DNA from: CAZSNH01 sp052388455
Lineage (GTDB): Bacteria > Pseudomonadota > Alphaproteobacteria > Rhizobiales > Hyphomicrobiaceae
Direction: 5' to 3'
Length of the DNA stretch: 18,295 nt
Assembly: GCA_052388455.1 (NCBI GenBank)
Contig: JBQTIA010000119.1
Coordinates: forward strand, 1 to 18,295
Both the position numbers and the translations under genes were made by a program. This document shows positions 6,548 through 14,228 of the stretch, one piece after another (positions within the stretch are counted from its first letter, which is position 1; the number at the start of each line of letters is the position of its first letter). The notes beneath the pieces were generated by a model that saw nothing but the letters and a program-made list of their open reading frames with translations, searched no databases and had not been told where the DNA came from.

Positions 6548-8140
6548 ATGACCAACGAAACAATCGAAATACCGAAATCCGAACCGTCGCGCCGCGAGCT
6601 TCTGCTCGGCGCCGGAGCCACCGGATTGCTGGCGGTGCTGGCGGGGCTCGTGCAGGGACGCGAGGCCCTGGCGCAGCAGCCGGCCGAGGCAGCCGTCGAT
6701 CCGGGCATCGCCTTCCAGGCCGGGGACATCGCCAAACGGGCCGAAGAGCTGGCGGCGGCCGAGTTCGCGTGGCCGAAGGTCGATCTGCCGGCGCCGTTCG
6801 ATGCGCTCACGGCCGAGCAGTACCGCGACATCCGATTCCGGCCCGAGGCCACCCTGTGGCGCGGAGAGCAGCTTCAGCATGAACTGCAATTCCTGCCCTA
6901 TGGCTGGATCTACAACGTTCCCGTCGACATCTTCGTGGTCGATGGCGGCATGTCGCGCCGGCTCATTGCCGATGGCCGGCTGTTCTCCTTCGGGCCGGCG
7001 ATCGAGATGGTGCCGGACGGCGCTCCGCTCGCCTTCTCTGGGTTCCGCCTGCTCGGGCCGATCAATCGCTCGGACCTGCTCGAAAGCTACGCCCTCTTTC
7101 AGGGCGCGAGCTACTTCCGCAGCGTCGGTCGCGGCCAGGGCTACGGGCTGTCTGCGCGAGGTCTGGCGGTCAACACCGCGCAGCCCGGCGGTGAGGAATT
7201 CCCGATGTTCCGCGGCTTCTGGATCGAGAAGCCGGCGGCCAGCGCGGCGGCGGTGGTCGTTCACGCGCTGCTCGACAGTCCGTCGGTGGCGGGCGCTTAC
7301 AAATTCACGATCGAGCCCGGCGTCAGCACCACGATCGACGTCGAGGCGACGCTCTATGCACGCAAAAAGCTGCCCCATGCCGGGCTTGCGCCCTTGACCA
7401 GCATGTTCCTGCACGGCGGCGCCAGCCGGCACAGGTCCGACGACGTCCGCCCGGCGGTGCACGACAGCGAAGGGCTGGCCATGCTCAACGGCCAGGGCGA
7501 GCGGCTCTGGCGCCCGCTGACCAACCCCATGAAGCTGCAGACCAGCGCCTTCATCGACGCCGGGCCGCGCGGGTTCGGCCTTGCTCAGCGGGATCGCGCC
7601 TTCACCAGCTTCGAGGATCTCGACGCGCGCTACGAGCGCCGCCCGACCGTCTGGATCGAGCCGAAAGGCTCCTGGGGGGCCGGCTACGTCGAGCTGATCG
7701 AGATTCCAGCAGCGGAACAAATCCACGACAACATCGTTGCGTACTGGAAGCCGGCCGAGGCGCTGGAGCCGGGCAAGCCGTTCTCCTACGCCTACCGGCT
7801 GACCTGGGGCGAGACCGTTCCCGTGGCCTGGACCGGGGCGCAGGTTCGCAAGACGCGCGTCGGCAAGGTGCGGCGCGACAAGGATGAGCATGAGGTTTTC
7901 GTCGTCGATTTCGACGGCGCCGCCCTCGAGCAGCAGGCCGAGCTGCCGCGCGCCGAGCTGGCGGCATCGGCCGGAACCGTCGCCAAATTGTCGGTCGCAC
8001 GGCATCCCGAAATCGAAGGCGTCAGGGTCAGCTTCGAGCTGGCGCCGGGCGATGCCGAAACCATCGAGCTGAGACTGGGACTGAAGCTCGGCGATCAGTT
8101 GATTTCGGAAAGCTGGCTGTTCCGCTGGACGAAGGCATGA
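6548..8140 (+). CDS. opgG: OpgG/MdoG periplasmic glucan biosynthesis protein
   Basis: A 530-residue protein of the OpgG/OpgD family, needed in the periplasm to build the branched or modified backbone of osmoregulated periplasmic glucans made by OpgH. The N-terminus is a twin-arginine signal: SRRELLL (R15, R16), a hydrophobic stretch to about 35, and a probable cut after ALA42. Family signatures include YRDIRFRPEATLWRGE, FLPYGWIYNVPVDIF, FQGASYFRSVGRGQGYGLSA, EEFPMFRGFWIEKP and the C-terminal immunoglobulin-like part. A Tat signal is known for E. coli OpgD, while E. coli OpgG uses Sec, so the OpgG/OpgD name is a family call. The start at 6548 puts the signal at the N-terminus; no strong ribosome-binding site is visible, and an ATG at 6515 in the same frame is possible. 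opgH begins 7 bases after the stop. Confidence 0.93.
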   Translation: MTNETIEIPKSEPSRRELLLGAGATGLLAVLAGLVQGREALAQQPAEAAVDPGIAFQAGDIAKRAEELAAAEFAWPKVDLPAPFDALTAEQYRDIRFRPEATLWRGEQLQHELQFLPYGWIYNVPVDIFVVDGGMSRRLIADGRLFSFGPAIEMVPDGAPLAFSGFRLLGPINRSDLLESYALFQGASYFRSVGRGQGYGLSARGLAVNTAQPGGEEFPMFRGFWIEKPAASAAAVVVHALLDSPSVAGAYKFTIEPGVSTTIDVEATLYARKKLPHAGLAPLTSMFLHGGASRHRSDDVRPAVHDSEGLAMLNGQGERLWRPLTNPMKLQTSAFIDAGPRGFGLAQRDRAFTSFEDLDARYERRPTVWIEPKGSWGAGYVELIEIPAAEQIHDNIVAYWKPAEALEPGKPFSYAYRLTWGETVPVAWTGAQVRKTRVGKVRRDKDEHEVFVVDFDGAALEQQAELPRAELAASAGTVAKLSVARHPEIEGVRVSFELAPGDAETIELRLGLKLGDQLISESWLFRWTKA

Positions 8141-8147
8141 AACTGCG

Positions 8148-10190
8148 ATGAGCCCTGCACAGAGGTCTGCAACTTCCCATTCGGTTCCGACGGGTCTCGG
8201 CGCGAGCCATGCCGGTGGCGCCACCGCGCACCCGGCTGCCCGACCGATCGAACTTGCCCAGCCCGGCGGTTCCGTGAGGGGCGCTGGTCTTGCGACTGGC
8301 TTGCTGCCGCAGGAGTCGCCGCTCGCCATGCCGGCGCAGGACTTTTCCAAGCGCATTCCGCTGACGCGCGAGCGTCGCCGGCGCGGGTACTGGGTGCCGC
8401 GGGCCGCCGTCTTCTTCGGCTCGGCGCTGATGACCGCCGCCTTCGCCGTCGAGCTGCACGCGGCGCTGAGCCTCGCTCAGATGACGCCCTTCCAGTTCGT
8501 CTTTCTTGTGCTCGCCACGCTGTCTTTCGGGTGGATCGCGCTCGGCACGCTGTCGGCGGCCATGGGTTTCCTGCCGCTCTTCGCCAGCGAGCCCGCCGAC
8601 ACCATCGACGTCTCGCGCACCGAAGGCACGCTCGGCGGCAAGGTCGCCCTGCTGCTGCCGGTCTATCACGAGGACGCCTCCCGCATCGCAGGCACGATCT
8701 CCGGTCTCGCCACCGAGCTGCAGTCCATGGGGCGGGCGGGGAGCTTCGACATTTTCGTGCTGTCGGACACGCGCGGCGACGAGGCGGGCGCGGCGGAGGA
8801 GGCGCGCTATGCCGCCGTCCGCAGTGCGCTCGCCGGAACGATCCCCGTCTACTATCGCCGCCGACCGGACAACAAGGCGAGCAAAGCCGGCAACATTCAC
8901 GACTGGGTCGAGCGCTTCGGCGGCGCCTACGAGAGTTTCGTCATCCTCGACGCCGACAGCATCATGACCGGCGATACGCTGCTGCGCCTCGCCCTCGCCA
9001 TGGAAGGCGATCCGAAGGCGGGACTCATCCAGACCGTGCCGCGGCTGGCCGGCGGAACCACGCTGCTCCAGAAACTGCAGCAGTTCGCCTCCAACACCTA
9101 TGGTCCCTCGGTCGCCGCCGGCATCGCCTTCTGGCACCGGGACCAGGGCAACTACTGGGGCCACAACGCCATCATCCGCACGCGCGCCTTCGCCGCCGCG
9201 GCCGGTCTGCCGGAGCTGCCGGGCAAGGCGCCCTTCGGCGGCTCGATCCAGAGCCACGATTTCGTCGAGGCGGTGCTGCTCCAGCGGGCCGGGTGGGGCG
9301 TTCACATGGTGCCCTCTCTCGGCGGCTCCTTCGAGGGAGCGCCGCCGACGCTGCTCGACCTCACGGTGCGCGACCGGCGCTGGGCGCAGGGCAACCTGCA
9401 GCACCTCGCGATCCTCGGTTCTGCGGGTCTCACCCCGATGGGCCGCGTGCACCTCAGCATGGGGGCCGCGTCGTATCTCATTTCGGTGGTCTGGGCGGCC
9501 TCCCTCGCCGTCGGCGCCGTTCTGGCGTTGCAGGGCCAGCAGCTCATCCCGAGCTATTTCCAGGACAGCAAGACGCTGTTTCCCATCTGGCCGGTCATGG
9601 ACCCCGGCGCCGCCATGCGCCTGTTCCTGACGACCATGGCCGTGGTGCTGCTGCCGAAGGCGCTGGGGCTTATTCTCGAGATCAAGCGCGCTGCGACCTC
9701 GCGCGAGCTGTTCGGAATGCCGCGCGCCATCGCCGGCGTCGCGACCGAAACGCTGTTCTCGATCCTCATCGCGCCGATCCTGATGATGACCCAGACCGCC
9801 GCCGTCTTCGAGATTCTGCTGCGTCGGGATTCCGGGTGGAAGACGCAGCGGCGGGATGGCGCGAAGATCACTCTGGCCGAAGCGGTGCGCTGGCATGGCA
9901 AGCACGCCCTCGCGGGCCTCGCGCTCGCCGCCCTCTGCTGGCAGGCCTCTCCGGGACTTCTGCTCTGGATGTCGCCGGTGATCCTCGGGCTGCTCTTGTC
10001 GGGACCAGTCCACTGGCTGACGGCGCACGAGGCGGGGCCGGTGCTCTCGACGCTGCTGACCACCGAGGTCGATCGCAATCCGGCCGCCATCCTGGCGCGC
10101 ACGGATCAGGAAAGTGCGCGCTGGGCGCTCCAATTCGCGGTGCCGAGCGTCGAAGCTCCGACCGAGGCCGCGCTCAAGACGGCCGCCTGA
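8148..10190 (+). CDS. opgH: OpgH/MdoH glucan glucosyltransferase
   Basis: A 680-residue inner-membrane GT2 glycosyltransferase that polymerises glucose from UDP-glucose into the glucan backbone and passes it to the periplasm. After a low-complexity N-terminus (1-65) and a basic stretch, membrane segments lie near 84-102 and 115-145. The catalytic domain follows, with LPVYHED (170-176), SDTRGD (206-211), DAD (268-270), HD (370-371) and RxxRW (408-412). C-terminal membrane segments run from about 436 to 625. E. coli OpgH is longer, mainly at its N-terminus. The start at 8148 lacks a close ribosome-binding site (GAAGG is 12 bases away), so coupling to opgG is likely. ATG codon 61 (MPAQDFSKR) is an alternative start. 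The gene ends 15 bases from the convergent ycjF. Confidence 0.95.
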   Translation: MSPAQRSATSHSVPTGLGASHAGGATAHPAARPIELAQPGGSVRGAGLATGLLPQESPLAMPAQDFSKRIPLTRERRRRGYWVPRAAVFFGSALMTAAFAVELHAALSLAQMTPFQFVFLVLATLSFGWIALGTLSAAMGFLPLFASEPADTIDVSRTEGTLGGKVALLLPVYHEDASRIAGTISGLATELQSMGRAGSFDIFVLSDTRGDEAGAAEEARYAAVRSALAGTIPVYYRRRPDNKASKAGNIHDWVERFGGAYESFVILDADSIMTGDTLLRLALAMEGDPKAGLIQTVPRLAGGTTLLQKLQQFASNTYGPSVAAGIAFWHRDQGNYWGHNAIIRTRAFAAAAGLPELPGKAPFGGSIQSHDFVEAVLLQRAGWGVHMVPSLGGSFEGAPPTLLDLTVRDRRWAQGNLQHLAILGSAGLTPMGRVHLSMGAASYLISVVWAASLAVGAVLALQGQQLIPSYFQDSKTLFPIWPVMDPGAAMRLFLTTMAVVLLPKALGLILEIKRAATSRELFGMPRAIAGVATETLFSILIAPILMMTQTAAVFEILLRRDSGWKTQRRDGAKITLAEAVRWHGKHALAGLALAALCWQASPGLLLWMSPVILGLLLSGPVHWLTAHEAGPVLSTLLTTEVDRNPAAILARTDQESARWALQFAVPSVEAPTEAALKTAA

Positions 10191-10205
10191 GCATCTTCCG
10201 AACGT

Positions 10206-11237
10206 TCACGGTGCCGGCTTTTCGGCCGCCGGCCGTGTGGTCCAGCTCCGCAGAAGCTCCGGCAGCAGGTCCCTGACCCGCACCGCCTCGGCTTCGAGGA
10301 ACGGCATCGGCCGGGTGACCTCGATGGCCGCCGTTCCGATACGCGCGGTCATGGCGCCGTTGAAGGTGCCTTCGCCGAGCCGCCTCGATAGCCGGCCGAG
10401 CAGGTCCTGGCCGAGGAACTGCCCGAGCAGGTCGTCGGTCATGGCAAGGCCGCCGGTGGCGACGATGTGGCCGATCACCAGCCGCGCCAGCCGCACAGAT
10501 CCGACGAACCCCGGCCGGCCGCCGTAGAGCCCCGCGAGGCGGCGCAGCAGGCGCAGGTTCTCGGCCAGCACGAACAGCATAGCCGCCCAAACGAACGGGC
10601 TCAGCGCCGTCACCATGCTGACCCGCTTGGCGGACTTCACGATCAGGCCGCGGGCGTGCTGGTCGAGCGGTACCAGCAATTCCCGTTCCGCGAGCCTGAG
10701 CAGATCGCCCGAGTCGGTCACATCGCTCTCGTGCTCGGCGAGACGCTTCAGACCCCATTGCAGGTCGGGCCGTTCACCGAGCAGCAGCTTGAGCCGCTCG
10801 ACCGCCTTGCGCTCGCGCGGACGGTCGGCGTCGGACAGCGCCGCGTCGATGTCCTTGCGCAGCCCGGCGAGCTTTCCGAGCCGGAAGATGCCGATCAGCT
10901 CCTTGACCACGATGACGGCCGCCGCCAGAACGCCGATCGCGGCCAGCGCCGTGGCTGTCCAGCCGATCCAGTCGTCGCGGGCGATCGCATCGGCGACGAA
11001 GCGGGTGAAGGCGAGCCCCGCCGCCAGCGAGGCGAGGGCCGCCATGGCCGCAAGAAAGATCGAGCCCCAGCGGATGCCGCGACGCAGGACGGCGGCCGGT
11101 GGCAGCGGCACGGCCGGATCGGCGGCGGGTGGCGGGACGGGTGATCCCGTAGGCTCGCTAGTGGCGCGCGTCGGCGTCATCGCCGGATCGTCGGGCGCGA
11201 AGGCGCGCGGTTTGCGGGGTTCCGCGGGAGCGGTCAT
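10206..11237 (-). CDS. ycjF: YcjF/TIGR01620-type membrane protein (DUF697)
   Basis: A 343-residue inner-membrane protein of the YcjF family. A proline-rich N-terminus (1-50) leads to two membrane segments (about 59-76 and 91-112), a long cytoplasmic helical part (SDADRPRERKAVERLKLLL and on), and a C-terminal DUF697-like region with a further hydrophobic part around VTALSPFVWAAMLFVLAENL. In E. coli, ycjX and ycjF belong to the PspF-controlled envelope-stress regulon; the molecular role is unsettled. The start at 11237 overlaps the ycjX stop (ATGA), pointing to translational coupling. An in-frame ATG at 11378 lies inside ycjX and is rejected. No terminator is visible between this gene and the convergent opgH. 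Confidence 0.88.
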   Translation of the reverse strand: MTAPAEPRKPRAFAPDDPAMTPTRATSEPTGSPVPPPAADPAVPLPPAAVLRRGIRWGSIFLAAMAALASLAAGLAFTRFVADAIARDDWIGWTATALAAIGVLAAAVIVVKELIGIFRLGKLAGLRKDIDAALSDADRPRERKAVERLKLLLGERPDLQWGLKRLAEHESDVTDSGDLLRLAERELLVPLDQHARGLIVKSAKRVSMVTALSPFVWAAMLFVLAENLRLLRRLAGLYGGRPGFVGSVRLARLVIGHIVATGGLAMTDDLLGQFLGQDLLGRLSRRLGEGTFNGAMTARIGTAAIEVTRPMPFLEAEAVRVRDLLPELLRSWTTRPAAEKPAP

Positions 11238-12652
11238 CTCAGCCAGTCTCCGATCAGAAACTCCAGCGCACGGTCGAGGCGGATATGCGGCGGCACCTGA
11301 GGCTGCCCGGCCAGAGCTTTGCTGCGCATCGCAGGGGGTCTGAAGCGCACGAAGGCCGCGGCGCCCGGACCCGCCCACGGGCCGGCGGGATCGAGGGCGG
11401 CGGCCGGATCGGCCGGAAGGTCGCCCGGAAACAGTGCCGCCTCGCGCACGCCGTCGTAGACCTCGCCGTCGATCCGCTCGCCTGCGCTCGGTACGCCGAT
11501 GATGCAGGGCAGCCGCTCGCCGCCGTGCTGGACCTCCGCCTCGCGAGTCGAGCGCACCGCCGCCAGCGCCACCGTGCCGACCGCCGCGCCGGCCCCCGTC
11601 GCCCTCGCCATCGCCCGCTGAACGAGCAGCTTCAGGATGGCCTCCAGCCGGTCATGGCTGGAGTGGTGCAGGTGGTCGGCCTTTGTGGCGGCGAACAGCA
11701 GCCGGTCGATGCGCGGCCGGAAGAGGGAACTCAGCCAGGTATTGGTGCCCGGCCGGAATGCCGTCAGCACCCCGGAGAGCGCCCGCTCCAGATCGGCCAG
11801 CGCCGCCGGGCCGTCGTTCAGGGCCCCGAGCACGTCGATCAGCACGATCTGCCGGTCGAGGCGGCTGAAATGGCTGCGGAAGAACGGGCGGACGATCCGC
11901 TCGCAATAGCTGCGGTAGCGTTTTTCAAGCAGCGTTCTCAGCGGACCGGTTCCGGCACTGGCCGGGAGTGGAAAGAAGGTCAGCATCGGCGAACCGGCAG
12001 CGTCACCCGGCAGCAGGAATCGTCCCGGTCCGAGGGTGGCGACACCGGAGCCAGCCGCGCGGGTCTGGGTCAAGGCCGCCGTATAGAGCCGGGCGCCTTC
12101 GATGGCCGTCGGCTCGGCATCGGCCTGGCCCGCATCGAGAGCGTCGAGGAACCCGACGAAAGCGGCCGCCGCGGCGCGGTGAGCCGGCGCCTCCAGCGTG
12201 GCGAGCGTGGCCGCCGACCAGTCGGGGTAGGATTGATCGAGCAGGGCGAGATCCAGCAGCCATTCACCGGGGTAATCGACGATGTCGACGTTCAGGCGGG
12301 CGGCACTGGGAAGATAGCGCAGTCGGCTCTGCGGCGTGAAGGCGAGGGCGACGCGGAGCTGCGAAATCTGCCGGGTGCTGGCCGGCCAGTGCGGCGGCTG
12401 GCCGTCGAGCGCCGCCAGATGCGCCTCGTAGTCGAAGCGCGGGACGTCGTCGTCGGGCTGCGGCTGCAGGAAGGCGGAAGTCAGCCGTCCCTGCGACTGG
12501 ACGGCGAAGAACGGCAACCGCCCGCCGGCGGTCAGGTTGCGGACCAGCGAGGTGATGAACACCGTCTTGCCGGCCCGCGACAGACCGGTCACGCCGAGGC
12601 GCAGGGCGGGGGCGTAGAGTCCGGTGGCATTGGCGATCTGGGTGAAATTCAA
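11234..12652 (-). CDS. ycjX: YcjX-family P-loop GTPase-like protein
   Basis: A 472-residue member of the YcjX family (DUF463), P-loop proteins related to GTPases and linked to envelope stress with YcjF. Walker A is GLSRAGKT (23-30), with the family motif VDYPGEWLLDL from about 125. The segment FSRLDRQIVLIDVLGALNDG carries a second Walker B-like Asp, and FAATKADHLH resembles the G4 motif (TKAD). The start is a TTG at 12652, eight bases after GAGG; no ATG in this frame would keep the Walker A region complete. A near-perfect palindrome covers the ribosome-binding site. A micro-gene lies 109 bases upstream on the same strand, and ycjF follows with a 4-base overlap. Confidence 0.9.
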   Translation of the reverse strand: MNFTQIANATGLYAPALRLGVTGLSRAGKTVFITSLVRNLTAGGRLPFFAVQSQGRLTSAFLQPQPDDDVPRFDYEAHLAALDGQPPHWPASTRQISQLRVALAFTPQSRLRYLPSAARLNVDIVDYPGEWLLDLALLDQSYPDWSAATLATLEAPAHRAAAAAFVGFLDALDAGQADAEPTAIEGARLYTAALTQTRAAGSGVATLGPGRFLLPGDAAGSPMLTFFPLPASAGTGPLRTLLEKRYRSYCERIVRPFFRSHFSRLDRQIVLIDVLGALNDGPAALADLERALSGVLTAFRPGTNTWLSSLFRPRIDRLLFAATKADHLHHSSHDRLEAILKLLVQRAMARATGAGAAVGTVALAAVRSTREAEVQHGGERLPCIIGVPSAGERIDGEVYDGVREAALFPGDLPADPAAALDPAGPWAGPGAAAFVRFRPPAMRSKALAGQPQVPPHIRLDRALEFLIGDWLR

Positions 12653-12654
12653 AA

Positions 12655-12674
12655 GGGGACCTCGCGAGGCCCCC
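12655..12674. promoter_or_regulatory. palindrome over the ycjX ribosome-binding site
   Basis: Twenty bases with one mismatched pair: GGGG, then the perfect CCTCGCGAGG core, then CCCC, with A12659 opposite C12670. On the minus strand the GAGG of the ribosome-binding site lies in the core, 2 bases upstream of the element's end and close to the TTG start. It could mask initiation as an RNA hairpin or act as an operator. Confidence 0.5.
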
Positions 12675-12761
12675 CTTAGTAGGATTTCGGGACTGCAACG
12701 GCAAGGCGGCGGCGTCCGTGATGGCCTGCGCGCGGGCCGATCCGCGCCACCTCTGGGTCGT

Positions 12762-12848
12762 TCAGGCGTAGAACACGACCACCACGCCGGCGCCGATCAC
12801 CGTCAAACCCATCAGCAGAATGGCACCTGATCTCAGGAACTCACCCAT
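12762..12848 (-). CDS. 28-residue single-helix membrane peptide
   Basis: A very short gene supported by a good ribosome-binding site: GGAG lies seven bases before the ATG at 12848. The peptide opens with the polar MGEFLRSG, then a continuous hydrophobic helix (AILLMGLTVIGAGVVVVF) ending YA and a TGA stop. Codons end mostly in G or C, as in neighbouring genes. I do not recognise a family. It sits 109 bases upstream of ycjX on the same strand, so it may be co-transcribed with ycjXF and belong to the same envelope-stress function, by analogy with small membrane proteins of the phage-shock system. That role is inference. An overlapping ATG at 12853 opens a different frame that stops after six codons. 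Confidence 0.6.
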   Translation of the reverse strand: MGEFLRSGAILLMGLTVIGAGVVVVFYA

Positions 12849-13163
12849 GGCATGTCTCCATCGACCCGGGCTGGATCGTCATGCACTGATCCTACGTCAT
12901 GCCCGGTGAACCGGTTCTGAAGGGCGCTTGCAGGCGCCGTTCATTTGGTGAGCAAAGTTTTGCCTGACCAGGGTTGCGCGCGTCGTCGCAACGGAGTGCA
13001 AACGATGCCCGCCCGTTCCGTCGGGACGTTTCTCCGGACCGAGCGGCCTTGCTATGGCGAAACGGCGGAAGCACGAGGGCATTCCCCGGTTGCGTCTGGA
13101 TGCCACGCCGTATCTCGTTCGCTGATCGCGGTGTGCGACCTTCACGTGGCCAGGGCCGCGGGG
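12849..13163. other. intergenic region between moxR-type gene and micro-gene
   Basis: These 315 bases have no gene I can defend. They should contain the promoter for the micro-gene and ycjXF (minus strand). Visible structures are GTTGCG/CGCAAC (about 12973-12992) and GGCGCTTGCAGGCGCC (12921-12936), a short palindrome resembling GGGCGCTGCAAGCGCCC at 3559-3575. A 23-codon plus-strand ORF (13054-13125) lacks a ribosome-binding site. No terminator is obvious for the moxR-type gene. Confidence 0.4.
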
Positions 13164-14015
13164 CTATTCCCCCTTGCGGCGGCTCAGGAATGCCAGCCGC
13201 TCGAACAGATGCACGTCCTGCTCGTTCGTCAGCAGCGCGCCGGCCAGCGGCGGGATCAGCTTGCGGCTGTCGGTCTCGCGCAGGGTTTCGGCGCTGATGT
13301 CCTCGTTCAGCAGCAGCTTGATCCAGTCGAGCAGCTCGGAGGTCGACGGCTTTTTCTTCAGTCCCGGCAGCTCGCGCAGCTCGTAGAAGATGCGCATGGC
13401 CTCCGACACCATCCGCCCCTTCAGTCCGGGGAAGTGGACGGCCACGATGCGGGCCATGGTCTCGGTATCGGGGAACTTGATGTAGTGGAAGAAGCAGCGG
13501 CGCAGGAAGGCGTCGGGCAGCTCCTTTTCGTTGTTCGACGTGATGAGAACGATCGGACGCTTGTCGGCTCGTACCGTCTCGCCGGTCTCGTAGACGTGAA
13601 ACTCCATGCGGTCGAGTTCCTGCAGCAAATCATTGGGAAACTCGATGTCCGCCTTGTCGATTTCATCGATCAGCAGCACCGGGCGCCGGTCCATGCGGAA
13701 CGCTTCCCAGAGCTTGCCGCGCCGGATGTAGTTGGAGATGTCCTTGACGCGCGGGTCACCGAGCTGGCTGTCGCGCAGGCGCGAAACGGCGTCGTACTCG
13801 TAGAGACCCTGCTGCGCCTTGGTCGTCGACTTGATATGCCACTCGAGCATGGGTGCATCGAGCGCGCGTGCCACCTCGGCGGCCAGCACTGTCTTGCCGG
13901 TGCCAGGCTCGCCCTTGATCAGCAGCGGACGCTGGAGCGTGACGGCCGCATTGACCGCCACCTTTAGGTCGGCGGTGGCGACATACGATGTGGTGCCTTC
14001 GAACCTGGCGGCCAT
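13164..14015 (-). CDS. MoxR-family AAA+ ATPase
   Basis: A 283-residue MoxR-type AAA+ ATPase (AAA_5-like), probably a cytoplasmic chaperone that works with a VWA protein. Motifs in order: Walker A GEPGTGKT (35-42), Walker B VLLIDEID (113-120), sensor 1 SNN (160-162), arginine finger in FLRRCFF (R172/R173), then the helical lid with LLDWIKLLL. The start at 14015 (MAARFEGTTSY) follows GGGAG nine bases upstream; an in-frame ATG at 14138 adds 41 residues with no coding character. In related genomes such ATPases usually sit next to the CoxE-like VWA gene. Here the likely partner is at 160-1344, same strand, about 12 kb downstream. The GAPPL-like C-terminal part (RKLIPPLAGALLTNEQDVHL) is typical of this subgroup. 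Confidence 0.92.
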   Translation of the reverse strand: MAARFEGTTSYVATADLKVAVNAAVTLQRPLLIKGEPGTGKTVLAAEVARALDAPMLEWHIKSTTKAQQGLYEYDAVSRLRDSQLGDPRVKDISNYIRRGKLWEAFRMDRRPVLLIDEIDKADIEFPNDLLQELDRMEFHVYETGETVRADKRPIVLITSNNEKELPDAFLRRCFFHYIKFPDTETMARIVAVHFPGLKGRMVSEAMRIFYELRELPGLKKKPSTSELLDWIKLLLNEDISAETLRETDSRKLIPPLAGALLTNEQDVHLFERLAFLSRRKGE

Positions 14016-14070
14016 GCGCGGCGGCTCCCGTCGGTGTGGGGAAGAGCCGACAGCGAGTATCGAATTGCGC

Positions 14071-14088
14071 GCTGAATGTCGATTCAGC
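14071..14088. repeat. hairpin upstream of the moxR-type gene
   Basis: GCTGAAT (14071-14077) and ATTCAGC (14082-14088) form a perfect 7-bp stem with a 4-nt loop, 56 bases upstream of the ATPase start. It may be an operator; there is no T-tract. Confidence 0.45.
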
Positions 14089-14228
14089 CCGGGTCGCCGC
14101 AACACATTGCCAGCCGAGGAGTCGTCACCGAGGGACAAGGGTTCGCCTCAAGTGCCGAGGTGGAGGCTGGGGCGGCCTCTCACAGCGGCGAAAGCGTGCA
14201 TCGCTCCCGAGTGATGAACCCGACTGTT

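Noticed and set aside
6542..10133. Long minus-strand open frames of 604 and 701 codons opposite opgG and opgH, and a 581-codon plus-strand frame at 8531-10276
   Set aside because: They are rich in Arg, Gly and His with no recognisable domain, and OpgG and OpgH show clear motifs in the competing frames.
13054..13125. A 23-codon plus-strand ORF starting MAKRRKHEGIPR
   Set aside because: No clear ribosome-binding site, no recognised family, and a short ORF of this size is expected by chance. Conservation in relatives would revive it.
12897..13145. An 82-codon minus-strand ORF with a GTG start just after the moxR-type gene
   Set aside because: No ribosome-binding site, a Arg-rich composition typical of shadow frames, and no recognisable domain.
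11285..13967. Plus-strand open frames opposite ycjX (11285-12679) and the moxR-type gene (12945-13967)
   Set aside because: Low-complexity Arg/Gly-rich translations antisense to genes with intact Walker motifs.
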